The notes: generated by a model not told the origin, from the letters alone. A stretch of DNA of 64,000 nt from JANXVY01 sp040080145 (GCA_040080145.1 JBEBJA010000067.1:62001-126000); one strand, 5' to 3'; positions 17,002-24,801 are shown, counted from the first letter of the stretch. Numbers and translations are program-made.

Positions 17002-17074
17002 ATCCGGGATCTTTACCTCGCTGAGAACTGTAAAGACCCCGGATCGGCCAAGCGCAGGGCCGTCCGGGGAAACA
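17002..17074. repeat. Dispersed repeat with ATCCGGGATCTTTAC palindrome (copy 1)
   Basis: ATCCGGGATCTTTAC pairs with GTAAAGACCCCGGAT (one mismatch) and is followed by GCCGTCCGGGGAAACAG. The same arrangement occurs at 27399-27486, so this is a dispersed REP-like unit. It lies in the gap between cysI and queC. Confidence 0.75.
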
Positions 17075-17179
17075 GAGGGAGACGGTGAAAGGACTGTGCG
17101 CAAGTGCCAACTCAACGTCCACGGATCACGATGCAGTTGTTTTGCGATCTGTCCTTGGCCGGATAAAGCCGGATTGTCT

Positions 17180-17893
17180 CTAATCGGAGCGGGCTTGCTC
17201 CGTAAACTTGCTCCACCCCTTGGCCCGCAACTCGCAGGCGGGGCATGTACCACAGCCGTAGCCCCACTCGTGGCGGTGGCGGCGGTCGCCCAGGTAGCAG
17301 GTATGGGTGTGCGCGACGATGAGACTGGTCATGGGTTCACCGCCGAGCGTATCGGCAAGAGCCCAGGTGGCGGCCTTGTCCAGGTACATCAGCGGAGTTT
17401 GGATCGCGATTGCGCGGTCCATGCCAAGCGAGAGCGCCTTTGCAAGCGTCTGCAGTGTATCGTTGCGGCAATCGGGATAGCCCGAGTAGTCGGTTTCACA
17501 CATCCCTCCCACCAGGGTGGAGATGCCCCGCCGGTAGCTAAGGGCTGCAGCGTAAGTCAGAAACAGCAGGTTGCGGCCGGGCACGAACGTCGAGGGCAGA
17601 CCCGCAGCAGTCATTTCAATGGCAGCATCGCGCGTTAAGGCCGTGTCGCTGATGGTGTTCAATTCCGGCAGGGCAATCATGTGGTCCTCACCCAAGCGGC
17701 CGGCCCAAACGGGGTTGAGTGCGCGGATGCCCGACCGGACTTCAGTGCGGCAGTCCAGCTCGACCCGGTGGCGCTGGCCGTAGTCGAACCCGAGCGTCTC
17801 GACACGGTCGTAACGCTCAAGCGCCCAGGCAAGGCAGACAGTCGAATCCTGACCACCGGAAAATAAAACGAGTGCTGCGGTTTTCAAAGTCAC
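17180..17893 (-). CDS. queC: 7-cyano-7-deazaguanine synthase
   Basis: QueC converts 7-carboxy-7-deazaguanine to preQ0 with ATP and ammonia, for queuosine tRNA modification. The 237-residue protein has the PP-loop S-G-G-Q-D-S-T near the N-terminus and the C-terminal zinc-binding cysteines (G-C-G-T-C-P-A-C). GTG 17893 is preferred because AGGAG lies five bases upstream; ATG 17911 is an alternative with a weak site. No queD or queE is adjacent. It diverges from eno. Confidence 0.92.
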   Translation of the reverse strand: MTLKTAALVLFSGGQDSTVCLAWALERYDRVETLGFDYGQRHRVELDCRTEVRSGIRALNPVWAGRLGEDHMIALPELNTISDTALTRDAAIEMTAAGLPSTFVPGRNLLFLTYAAALSYRRGISTLVGGMCETDYSGYPDCRNDTLQTLAKALSLGMDRAIAIQTPLMYLDKAATWALADTLGGEPMTSLIVAHTHTCYLGDRRHRHEWGYGCGTCPACELRAKGWSKFTEQARSD

Positions 17894-18045
17894 GTTCACT
17901 CCTGTTGCCATTGACCACCCGTCTGGTTGCCCGTTCGGCCTAGGGCCCGCTATCCATACAGGTCTTTGCACTGGCGGGTGTCCGCGCTACAAGCGCGGCA
18001 ATTGTCATCGTCCGTCCATTCTGGGCCGAAATAGGGAACACTTCC

Positions 18046-19338
18046 ATGACCGCCATCGTCGACATCATTGGCCGCGAAATTCTCGATAGCCGTGGCAATC
18101 CCACCGTGGAAGTCGATGTCCTGCTGGAAGACGGCGAATTGGGCCGTGCCGCCGTGCCGTCGGGCGCATCGACGGGCGCGCATGAGGCCGTCGAGCTGCG
18201 CGACGGCGATGCCAAGCGTTATCTGGGCAAGGGCGTGCTGAAGGCTGTCGATGCCGTCAATCATGAGATTTTCGATTGCCTGTCGGGCCTCGATGCCGAG
18301 GATCAGCGCGGGATTGATGCGGCGCTTCTGGCGCTCGACGGCACCAAGAACAAAAGCCGCTTGGGCGCAAACGCGATCCTGGGCGTGTCGATGGCCGTAG
18401 CGAAAGCAGCCGCTCAGTCAAGCGGTCTGCCGTTTTATCGCTATGTCGGTGGCGCGCAGGCCCACGTGCTCCCGGTGCCGATGATGAACATCATCAATGG
18501 CGGCGCGCATGCCGACAACCCGATCGACATTCAGGAATTCATGATCATGCCGGTTGGTGCGGAAACGTGCGCCGATGCAATCCGCATCGGAGCTGAGATT
18601 TTCCACACACTTAAAAAGAACCTCAGCGCGGCGGGCCACAACACGAACGTGGGCGACGAGGGCGGCTTTGCACCCAATTTGAAGTCGGCAGACGAAGCGC
18701 TGGGCTTCATCACGGCGTCCATCGAGAAAGCCGGCTACAAGCCGGGCGTCGATGTCTATCTGGCACTCGATTGCGCGGCGACCGAGTTCTTCAAGGACGG
18801 CGTTTACAATCTGCACGGCGAGGGCAAGAAGCTCGATCCAGCCGGCATGGTCGATTATCTTGCGGGCCTCGTGTCGCGGTTCCCCATCGTCTCGATTGAA
18901 GACGGCATGTCGGAAGACGACTGGGCCGGCTGGAAACTGCTGACCGAAAAGCTCGGCGCGAAAGTCCAGCTCGTCGGCGACGATCTTTTCGTGACCAACA
19001 CCGAGCGTCTATCGCGCGGGATTTCGTCTGCGACCGCCAACTCGATCCTCGTCAAAGTCAACCAGATCGGCACCCTGACCGAGACGCTCGATGCCGTGTC
19101 GATGGCGCAGCGCGCGGGTTATACCGCCGTCATGTCGCACCGTTCTGGCGAGACGGAAGATTCAACGATTGCCGATCTGGCGGTAGCCACCAACTGCGGG
19201 CAGATCAAGACCGGCAGCCTGTCGCGCTCAGACCGTCTGGCCAAGTACAACCAGCTGATCCGCATCGAAGGCGAACTTGGCCCGGTAGCGCGCTTTGCTG
19301 GCCGCTCGGTGCTGCGGTCCGGCCCGGCCGGAGCCTGA
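18046..19338 (+). CDS. eno: Enolase
   Basis: Enolase interconverts 2-phosphoglycerate and phosphoenolpyruvate; in serine-cycle methylotrophs it also runs in C1 assimilation. The 430-residue protein shows G-R-E-I-L-D-S-R-G-N-P-T-V-E near the start, the catalytic G-D-E-G-G-F-A-P region, the metal ligands in L-A-L-D-C-A, S-I-E-D-G-M and V-G-D-D-L-F-V-T-N, and S-H-R-S-G-E-T-E-D near 365. It is followed by ftsB as in many alphaproteobacteria. Confidence 0.98.
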   Translation: MTAIVDIIGREILDSRGNPTVEVDVLLEDGELGRAAVPSGASTGAHEAVELRDGDAKRYLGKGVLKAVDAVNHEIFDCLSGLDAEDQRGIDAALLALDGTKNKSRLGANAILGVSMAVAKAAAQSSGLPFYRYVGGAQAHVLPVPMMNIINGGAHADNPIDIQEFMIMPVGAETCADAIRIGAEIFHTLKKNLSAAGHNTNVGDEGGFAPNLKSADEALGFITASIEKAGYKPGVDVYLALDCAATEFFKDGVYNLHGEGKKLDPAGMVDYLAGLVSRFPIVSIEDGMSEDDWAGWKLLTEKLGAKVQLVGDDLFVTNTERLSRGISSATANSILVKVNQIGTLTETLDAVSMAQRAGYTAVMSHRSGETEDSTIADLAVATNCGQIKTGSLSRSDRLAKYNQLIRIEGELGPVARFAGRSVLRSGPAGA

Positions 19339-19407
19339 GCTCAAAAAAATTGAACTCTTGAAACAAACCTTTACCCGGCCTTAACCGGCCGGGACCTATA
19401 CAAGATC

Positions 19408-19761
19408 ATGTTCCTTGAAGTTCCAGCATTCACATCGAACACGGTCCAGCGTAGGTCGCATTTGCGTAATCGTCGTTCCTGGCCAAAACAGCTTCCGGTT
19501 TTGCTCTGCTGTCTAACGGCGACAGGTTACTTCGCACATCATGCCATCCATGGGCGGCACGGTTTCGAGGCTCGCGCACGATTGATCGAACGCTCCAACG
19601 TGCTGGAGTTCGAGATCAAGAGCCTCGACGCCGTGCGGTCTCATCTGGCGCGCGATGTCGCGCTGCTGGCACCCGATCAGCCAGCCCCCGACATGGTCGA
19701 AGAAGTTGCCCGCGATGTTCTGGGCTTTTCATATCCAGGCGATTCCATCCTAAGACGCTGA
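19408..19761 (+). CDS. ftsB: FtsB/DivIC septum formation initiator family protein
   Basis: A 117-residue bitopic protein: basic N-terminus, one membrane segment (L-P-V-L-L-C-C-L-T-A-T-G-Y-F, about 28-43), a periplasmic helix, probably coiled coil, to about 85, and a short C-terminal region. Size, topology and position directly after eno match the alphaproteobacterial FtsB-like protein of the divisome. In most relatives the pyruvate dehydrogenase genes follow; they do not here. Confidence 0.85.
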   Translation: MFLEVPAFTSNTVQRRSHLRNRRSWPKQLPVLLCCLTATGYFAHHAIHGRHGFEARARLIERSNVLEFEIKSLDAVRSHLARDVALLAPDQPAPDMVEEVARDVLGFSYPGDSILRR

Positions 19762-20052
19762 GCCCAATCGAGCCGATAGCGGCTAAAGCGCATCCCCAGC
19801 GGGCCCAAAAGGTCGTTTTTGTGCTGAAATGGGACAACCCGCCGCATCGCCGCCGCGTTTTTGCCACGCGCGGAAACAGAATGTGACCAGTGTGGCAAAT
19901 AGGCCTTATTTCCACAGCATTGTGAGTGGTCTAGAAGAAACCCGGGGAACAACTGGGGTCCTAGTTCTTGTCGCGACCACGGCGAGGCCTTAGAGCCGAA
20001 GAACTGGTTCCGGCGTTTAGCAAACAATCGCAGTAAAAAAGGATTTATTATA

Positions 20053-20487
20053 ATGCTGGTCCGTTCATTCGTAATTTCTGCCCTGGCGGCAGGATCGGCA
20101 CTTTTGGCCGGTTGCTCGGATACGTCGTCGGTGTTTGGCAACAACAGCGCCAACTTGACCACCGCGTCGGTTGCCCCTGTTTCGGCTGCCAAAGTCGATC
20201 CAGCTTGCACCGCGTTGACGACGCAGATCGACACGCTCCGCAAGGAAGGCATTGCCGAGAAGATCGAGAAGGCCTCACTCAAGAAATACAAGATGACGAC
20301 CGCTGACCTGGCCAAGGCCGACCAGCTCAATAAGTCGAACACAGACTTCCAGACCAAGTGCACGACCTACAAGCCGTCTGTTGCAGCCGTCGCGGCTCCT
20401 GCCGTTCCTGTCAAGGCAGCCGCCGCTCCTAAGGCCGTCGCTGCGGCGAATGAAACTGTTGCATCCGCAGCACCAGCCAAGCAGTAA
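20053..20487 (+). CDS. Small lipoprotein, paralogue of the next gene
   Basis: A 144-residue predicted lipoprotein: signal peptide with lipobox L-L-A-G-C (Cys21), a mini-domain bounded by two cysteines 51 residues apart (D-P-A-C-T to T-K-C-T), and an Ala/Pro/Val-rich tail from about residue 112. No known family was recognised. The two-cysteine mini-domain aligns with that of the following lipoprotein with the same spacing. AAAGGA ten bases before the ATG is the probable ribosome site. It lies 291 bases after ftsB; that gap has no supported gene. Confidence 0.8.
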   Translation: MLVRSFVISALAAGSALLAGCSDTSSVFGNNSANLTTASVAPVSAAKVDPACTALTTQIDTLRKEGIAEKIEKASLKKYKMTTADLAKADQLNKSNTDFQTKCTTYKPSVAAVAAPAVPVKAAAAPKAVAAANETVASAAPAKQ

Positions 20488-20540
20488 TCGTCAGGTTGGG
20501 CGGGTCATCGCACCTGCTCAATATTTAAATGTGCGCTGGC

Positions 20541-20568
20541 TTTGCCCAGTTGACTTGCACTGGGCAAA
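20541..20568. promoter_or_regulatory. Perfect 10-bp inverted repeat before the second lipoprotein gene
   Basis: TTTGCCCAGT, 8-base spacer, ACTGGGCAAA, immediately upstream of the GGGAGG ribosome site at 20572-20577. It could be an operator or a leader hairpin that affects translation; it lacks a T run and so is not a typical terminator. Confidence 0.5.
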
Positions 20569-20585
20569 CTTCGGGAGGGCTTCGA

Positions 20586-20897
20586 GTGGCGCTGACTATT
20601 CTGGGATCGTCGGTACGACGGCCAGCATGTGTATGGGTTGCAGCAGTTGGATTGGCGCTTGCCGGTTGTGCGGGTGGCGGTGGTTCGTCCAACGGCGATC
20701 CGGGCGCAAAATCGTTGCCGGCCGGCCAGTCCTGCCAGAGCATAAAGTCCGATCTTGACCGGATGGTAAGCAGCGGTGTCCAAAGCTCTGTTGAAGCCCA
20801 GTCGGCCGGTCGCAAGCTGTCGCCCAATCAAAAAGCGGATGCTGACCGATATAACCAGCTGCTGGCGTATTACCTGGGTGCGCGCTGCCACGCCTAA
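20586..20897 (+). CDS. Small lipoprotein with two-cysteine mini-domain
   Basis: A 103-residue predicted lipoprotein with lipobox L-A-L-A-G-C followed by a Gly/Ser linker, then a domain running from C-Q-S-I-K-S-D-L-D to G-A-R-C-H-A, where the bracketing cysteines are 51 residues apart exactly as in the preceding gene. Shared features include the D at +8, G at +14, E at +20 and a K-A-x-A-D-x-x-N-like segment. GTG 20586 is chosen because GGGAGG precedes it by eight bases; an in-frame ATG at 20529 would lie upstream of the hairpin. A terminator follows. Confidence 0.75.
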   Translation: MALTILGSSVRRPACVWVAAVGLALAGCAGGGGSSNGDPGAKSLPAGQSCQSIKSDLDRMVSSGVQSSVEAQSAGRKLSPNQKADADRYNQLLAYYLGARCHA

Positions 20898-20926
20898 ATA
20901 AGCCGACTCGGTTGGGTTGGAAATTG

Positions 20927-20960
20927 AAAGGGGCGGTCGCAGGACCGGCCCCTTTTGCTT
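20927..20960 (+). terminator. Intrinsic terminator after the lipoprotein gene
   Basis: AAAGGGGCGGTC, loop GCAG, GACCGGCCCCTTTT: a 12-base stem with one bulge followed by a T-rich tail. It closes the lipoprotein transcript. Confidence 0.85.
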
Positions 20961-21048
20961 TTGGAGCCGCGTTGAGGCCTCGACAGCGCAGGCGAGTCGG
21001 ATCAATGACTATGTGACGGGTATCGTTAAACGTGAGCGGGAGAACCAC

Positions 21049-21303
21049 ATGGACCAGAAGACGCGCGATTTGGTGGTCTTTGCGTTGATCGGCCTTGTGG
21101 CTGGTTATCTGGCGTCCATCATCGTCGGCGGATCCGGCTTGATCCGCTACTTGGTGTCGGGTGTGATCGGTGCTTTCGTTGGACCGGGGCTGCTGGGACT
21201 GCTCAAGGTTGATCTGGGCATTCGAAATGCGTTGGCGGGGCAGATTGTGACCGCGACAATCGGAGCCATCGTTGTCGTAATTCTTGCGAGGTTGATCGGG
21301 TAA
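21049..21303 (+). CDS. GlsB/YeaQ/YmgE-family membrane protein (first copy)
   Basis: An 84-residue very hydrophobic protein with three membrane segments and the family's glycine-rich pattern (L-I-G-L-V-A-G-Y-L-A-S-I-I-V-G-G, G-V-I-G-A-F-V-G, A-T-I-G-A-I-V-V). Often called transglycosylase-associated; function in stress or envelope physiology is poorly known. ATG 21049 is preceded by GGGAG. A second family member follows 34 bases later, so the two are probably co-transcribed. Confidence 0.85.
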   Translation: MDQKTRDLVVFALIGLVAGYLASIIVGGSGLIRYLVSGVIGAFVGPGLLGLLKVDLGIRNALAGQIVTATIGAIVVVILARLIG

Positions 21304-21337
21304 GTTAGCTGAACACTGAACGTATCGGGAGATGGTC

Positions 21338-21625
21338 ATGACGCTTGCGCAAATCGAACCCTATAAGCTCTACATCATTCTTGGAATTATTGGCCTGATC
21401 GCCGGTTGGCTGTCGGGTCTGCTGCTTGGCGGCGGCGGGCTTATTCGCAACCTCATCGTCGGCGTTCTGGGCGCGCTCGTCGGCGGTTTGATGGTCAATA
21501 CCGGGTTGCTGAAGCTGCCGTTCACGGTGCCGGCCGGAATTCCCTACGGCACCGAAATCGTCGTCGCGACAATCGGGGCGATCGTCGTCACGCTGTTTGC
21601 CCGCTTGATTGCTGGCCGCCGATAA
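21338..21625 (+). CDS. GlsB/YeaQ/YmgE-family membrane protein (second copy)
   Basis: A 95-residue paralogue of the preceding protein: L-I-A-G-W-L-S-G-L-L-L-G-G-G-G, a second helix around G-V-L-G-A-L-V-G-G, and A-T-I-G-A-I-V-V-T-L-F-A-R-L-I at the C-terminus. An additional hydrophilic stretch between helices 2 and 3 distinguishes it. Start at 21338 has GGGAGA five bases upstream; the in-frame ATG six bases earlier lies inside that site. Confidence 0.85.
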   Translation: MTLAQIEPYKLYIILGIIGLIAGWLSGLLLGGGGLIRNLIVGVLGALVGGLMVNTGLLKLPFTVPAGIPYGTEIVVATIGAIVVTLFARLIAGRR

Positions 21626-21698
21626 TAGGCCAATTGCGGGCTTGATCTGGGCTATGGGCCAGCGCATGTAGCGTCCAGGGTTCACGGCGGGAGGCCGC

Positions 21699-22667
21699 AT
21701 GGTCAAGGTTTTCGACACGGTTGGCAACGCTTCGGCGGACGCCTTGCCACGGGTCCGTCACCCCGAAAAGGCTGGCAAGCCCGACAGTCCGCGAATGCCA
21801 AAGCCAGCCTGGATCCGCGTGAAAGCGCCCGGCTCGCCCGGCTACAACGAGACTGCGAAAATCGTTCGCGAGCATGGTCTTGCCACTGTGTGCGGCGAGG
21901 CAGCCTGTCCCAACATCGGTGAGTGCTGGTCGAAAAAGCACGCGACCATGATGATCATGGGCGAGATTTGCACCCGCGCGTGCGCGTTCTGCAATGTGGC
22001 GACGGGTAAGCCGCTGGCGCTGGATGCGACCGAGCCGGGGCGGGTGGCGGATGCGGTTGCCAAACTCGGATTGGAGCATGTCGTCATAACGTCGGTCGAT
22101 CGCGACGATCTGGCCGACGGCGGCGGCGCACACTTCGGCGCGGTCATTCGTGCCATCCGGGCGGCGACGCCCGCGACCACCATCGAAGTGCTGACGCCGG
22201 ATTTCCTGCGCAAGCCGGGCGGGCTTGAAGCGGTCATCGAGGCGCGGCCCGACGTTTTCAATCACAACCTGGAGACGGTGCCGGGACGGTATCTCGCGAT
22301 CCGCCCGGGGGCGCGGTATTTCCATTCGCTGCGCTTGCTGCAGCGGGCAAAGGAACTCGATCCTTCGGTCTTTACAAAGTCCGGTCTGATGGTCGGCCTT
22401 GGCGAACAGCGCGAAGAAATCATGCAGGTGATGGATGACCTGCGCTCCGCTGACGTCGATTTCTTGACCATCGGGCAATATCTCCAGCCAACGCCAAAAC
22501 ATGCCCCCATCGCGCGCTTCGTCACGCCCGACGAGTTTTCCGAACTGGCGGCAATCGGCGGGGCAAAGGGGTTCCATCTGGTGGCATCGTCGCCTCTGAC
22601 CCGCTCGTCGTATCACGCCGGCGACGATTTCAACCGGCTGAGGGCGGCCCGGGGCGGACGGGGCTGA
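21699..22667 (+). CDS. lipA: Lipoyl synthase
   Basis: LipA inserts two sulfur atoms into protein-bound octanoyl groups using two iron-sulfur clusters. The 322-residue protein has the auxiliary cluster motif C-G-E-A-A-C-P-N-I-G-E-C (Cys65, 70, 76) and the radical SAM motif C-T-R-A-C-A-F-C (Cys91, 95, 98), and the C-terminal S-S-Y-H-A-G-D. GGGAGG precedes ATG 21699. Targets would include glycine cleavage H protein and 2-oxoacid dehydrogenases; no E2 gene is in this window. Confidence 0.97.
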   Translation: MVKVFDTVGNASADALPRVRHPEKAGKPDSPRMPKPAWIRVKAPGSPGYNETAKIVREHGLATVCGEAACPNIGECWSKKHATMMIMGEICTRACAFCNVATGKPLALDATEPGRVADAVAKLGLEHVVITSVDRDDLADGGGAHFGAVIRAIRAATPATTIEVLTPDFLRKPGGLEAVIEARPDVFNHNLETVPGRYLAIRPGARYFHSLRLLQRAKELDPSVFTKSGLMVGLGEQREEIMQVMDDLRSADVDFLTIGQYLQPTPKHAPIARFVTPDEFSELAAIGGAKGFHLVASSPLTRSSYHAGDDFNRLRAARGGRG

Positions 22668-22726
22668 AGCCCGCAACTCCGCGACAAATCATCCAGTGGG
22701 TACCGCAACCGTTTGAACCCAGCGTA

Positions 22727-22811
22727 TACAGGGCCAAGCCTTCTACAGGGCCAAGCCTTCTACAGGGCCAAGCCTTCTACAGGGCCAAGCCTTCTACAGG
22801 GCCAAGCCTTC
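22727..22811 (+). repeat. Five perfect 17-bp tandem repeats
   Basis: TACAGGGCCAAGCCTTC occurs five times without spacers or mismatches in the lipA-COQ10 gap, ending 11 bases before the AGGAG ribosome site of the downstream gene. The unit is not a multiple of three and no credible protein is encoded. Perfect identity suggests recent slippage expansion, so copy number may vary among strains. Confidence 0.95.
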
Positions 22812-22834
22812 GATGCCGATCAGGAGACCAGCGC

Positions 22835-23323
22835 GTGCCGACATTTGATACCGTCCGCCGGGTGCCGTTCACACCACAGCAGATGTACGCGCTGGTCGCC
22901 GACGTGGAGCGGTACCCGCAGTTTCTGCCGTTGTGCGAAGGCATCGACGTGATTTCGCGTTCGGAAGTGAACGGGGATCCGGTCATCGTGGCGCGGATGG
23001 CAATTGGCTACAAGGCCGTCAAGGAGACGTTCACGACCCGTGTCGTCTTGAAGCCAGGCCTTCCAGCTGTCGATGTGTCGTATCTCGACGGGCCATTCCA
23101 TCACCTGGAGAACCGGTGGGTGTTTCTGCCAGCTGATGGCGGAACGGCCTGCAACGTGGGTTTTTGGATCGACTATCAGTTCAAGTCGCCCATGCTAGGA
23201 TTGTTGATGGGTGCCGTGTTCGACAAGGCGTTCCGCAAGTTCACCGAGAGCTTCGAGCAGCGGGCGCGGGCGATTTACGGCACGCCGTCCGTGGAGCTGC
23301 CAGGATCGCTGTCCAGCGCCTGA
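22835..23323 (+). CDS. COQ10/RatA-type SRPBCC protein
   Basis: A 162-residue START-like protein of the COQ10 family, thought to bind ubiquinone or similar lipids and support respiratory chain function. Family features are V-P-F-T-P-Q-Q-M-Y-A-L-V-A-D-V-E-R-Y-P at the start, F-L-P-L-C, and the late F-D-Y-like W-I-D-Y-Q-F-K-S-P. The order lipA then COQ10-like then pncC is common in alphaproteobacteria. GTG 22835 has AGGAG nine bases upstream. Its 3' end overlaps the convergent pncC gene by 49 bases. Confidence 0.9.
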   Translation: MPTFDTVRRVPFTPQQMYALVADVERYPQFLPLCEGIDVISRSEVNGDPVIVARMAIGYKAVKETFTTRVVLKPGLPAVDVSYLDGPFHHLENRWVFLPADGGTACNVGFWIDYQFKSPMLGLLMGAVFDKAFRKFTESFEQRARAIYGTPSVELPGSLSSA

Positions 23324-23799
23324 TGGCACAGACGGAGCGCCGCGCGGACCGTCTCAAGCCGGACCATTGAGCGGCCGATGTCGCCAAGACGCAGAACGTG
23401 AAACACGGGTGTCCGCCCGCGCAATTGTGCGGCGAGATGGACGAGACCGACGGGCTTGTCCGGGCTGCCGCCGCCGGGACCGGCAACGCCCGTGACAGCA
23501 ACGGCCAGATCACAGGGTGAATGGAGGAGCGCGCCGGAGGCCATCGCGCTGGCGGTTTCGGCGCTGACGGCACCGTGTCCCTCGATCAACGCGCCAGGAA
23601 CTCCGAGCAGGCCGGTTTTCGCGCCGTTCGAATACGTCACGAAGCCACGGTCGACGACGTCGGACGCGCCCGGAACTTCGGTCAGCAGGCCCGCGATCAG
23701 CCCGCCCGTGCAGCTTTCAGCAGTGCAAATAGTCCAGCGCGTGGCGCGCAAACGGGCGAGCAACCGTTCAGCTTCGGCGATATCGGCGGGGTCGAACAT
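23275..23799 (-). CDS. pncC: Nicotinamide-nucleotide amidase (CinA C-terminal domain)
   Basis: PncC deamidates nicotinamide mononucleotide in pyridine nucleotide salvage. The 174-residue protein is the stand-alone CinA C-terminal domain: T-A-E-S-C-T-G-G-L near residue 26, Y-S-N-G-A-K, G-A-V-S, and T-G-V-A-G-P-G-G-G-S. ATG 23799 is preferred; the frame continues to 23832 but those codons fall in a terminator hairpin. It faces the COQ10-like gene and overlaps it by 49 bases at the 3' end. Confidence 0.92.
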   Translation of the reverse strand: MFDPADIAEAERLLARLRATRWTICTAESCTGGLIAGLLTEVPGASDVVDRGFVTYSNGAKTGLLGVPGALIEGHGAVSAETASAMASGALLHSPCDLAVAVTGVAGPGGGSPDKPVGLVHLAAQLRGRTPVFHVLRLGDIGRSMVRLETVRAALRLCHQALDSDPGSSTDGVP

Positions 23800-23813
23800 G
23801 GACACACCCAAAC

Positions 23814-23841
23814 AAAAAAAGGCACGCCGCAACGGCGTGCC
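23814..23841 (-). terminator. Terminator of the MarR gene
   Basis: On the minus strand GGCACGCCG, loop TTG, CGGCGTGCC then TTTTTTTG. A 9-base perfect stem with seven T residues, located 27 bases after the MarR stop and just upstream of pncC. Confidence 0.92.
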
Positions 23842-23867
23842 TCCGCAGTCTACCGTTCCAGACCGGT

Positions 23868-24359
23868 TCAGGCCACGACGAGCTTTTCAGCCTGATCCAG
23901 AAGGTGGTCGAGCGTGGCGCGGCAATCGGCACCCATGACCGCGTTGGCGCGCAGTTGAGACTGCTGCCAGATCGGATAGGCGTCTTTGAGCACCGTCATA
24001 CCCTTCGGCGTAAGGTGCAGCCCGCGTCCACGCCGTCCGGCGGGCGGATCCATGACGATGTGACCGAGCGACAGCAACCGCTTCAGGTTGCGCGACAGGG
24101 TCGACTTCTCGATGTCGAGATCAAAGCCGATCTCGACGGCGGTGATACCGTCACGCGAGGCCAGCTGAGCCAGCAGCGTGTACTGGCTGGCGGTAATGCC
24201 GAGGGGGCGCATGGCGTCATCATAGACGCGAGTGATAATGCGCGACAGTTGCCGGACGCGGGTCGCCAGACACGTGGCCCCCGTATTCTCAGCGATGTCA
24301 TGGATCAAAGATGGTTCTGCGGTGGCGGGCCGGTGCGGCGCTGGAGCCATGATGTTCAT
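23868..24359 (-). CDS. MarR-family transcriptional regulator
   Basis: A 163-residue winged-helix regulator. R-P-L-G-I-T-A-S-Q-Y-T-L-L-A-Q-L forms helix 2, I-T-A-V-E-I-G-F-D-L-D-I-E-K-S-T-L-S-R-N-L-K-R-L is the recognition helix and G-R-R-G-R-G-L-H-L-T-P-K-G the wing. ATG 24359 follows GAGGG by five bases; the frame remains open upstream but without support. Ligand and targets are unknown; the TusA-like gene and the RND transporter are the nearest candidates. Confidence 0.9.
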   Translation of the reverse strand: MNIMAPAPHRPATAEPSLIHDIAENTGATCLATRVRQLSRIITRVYDDAMRPLGITASQYTLLAQLASRDGITAVEIGFDLDIEKSTLSRNLKRLLSLGHIVMDPPAGRRGRGLHLTPKGMTVLKDAYPIWQQSQLRANAVMGADCRATLDHLLDQAEKLVVA

Positions 24360-24561
24360 GTGAGCCCTCGAGGTCAAAGCGACGCAAAACAGGTTTGTGG
24401 TCATACAACCGTTGCCACCTGTGTCGCGCGATTCGGAACGCCGGGTCAAACGATGGGGAGGCGATGGCGATGTATTTAGATCTGTGTGGCCAATGTCGTA
24501 CCCTCGGGCGGAACTTGGGCATCCATCCGATAACGCCTGCACCGATCATTACGGCCCAGCA

Positions 24562-24801
24562 TTAACTGGGTAGCGGAGTGCCGCGTTCGATCTTGAATCG
24601 AAACACGCCGTCCTTTTCGGACTGGTGGACAATCGTATGTCCACCGATGGTGCAGAAGACGTCGAAATCCAGCACCGCGCCGGGGTCTGTGGCTATGACT
24701 TCCAAGATGTCGCCAGGCTCCAAAGGCACAATGGCCTTCTTGGCCTTTAGAACCGGGATTGGGCAGAACATCCCGCTCGTATCCAGTACTGTGTGGGTCA
24801 T
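24562..24801 (-). CDS. TusA/SirA-family sulfurtransferase-like protein
   Basis: A 79-residue protein with the family's D-T-S-G-M-F-C-P-I-P-V-L-K-A-K-K-A motif, where the cysteine of C-P-I-P carries persulfide sulfur, and the C-terminal F-R-F-K-I-E-R. TusA proteins donate sulfur for tRNA thiolation, molybdenum cofactor or sulfur oxidation; the target here is unknown. ATG 24801 is preferred over TTG 24816. It is divergent from the RND transporter and 200 bases upstream of the MarR gene. Confidence 0.88.
   Translation of the reverse strand: MTHTVLDTSGMFCPIPVLKAKKAIVPLEPGDILEVIATDPGAVLDFDVFCTIGGHTIVHQSEKDGVFRFKIERGTPLPS

Noticed and set aside
16926..17179. Riboswitch or small RNA before queC
   Set aside because: The only structure is the dispersed palindrome, and the region lies at the 3' end of queC, not at its leader.
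22727..22811. CRISPR array
   Set aside because: The 17-base units follow each other without spacers, and no cas genes are in the window.
22713..22952. Frame translating the tandem repeat
   Set aside because: A repeat of 17 bases changes frame each copy and the peptide is not conserved; it also overlaps the true COQ10-like gene.
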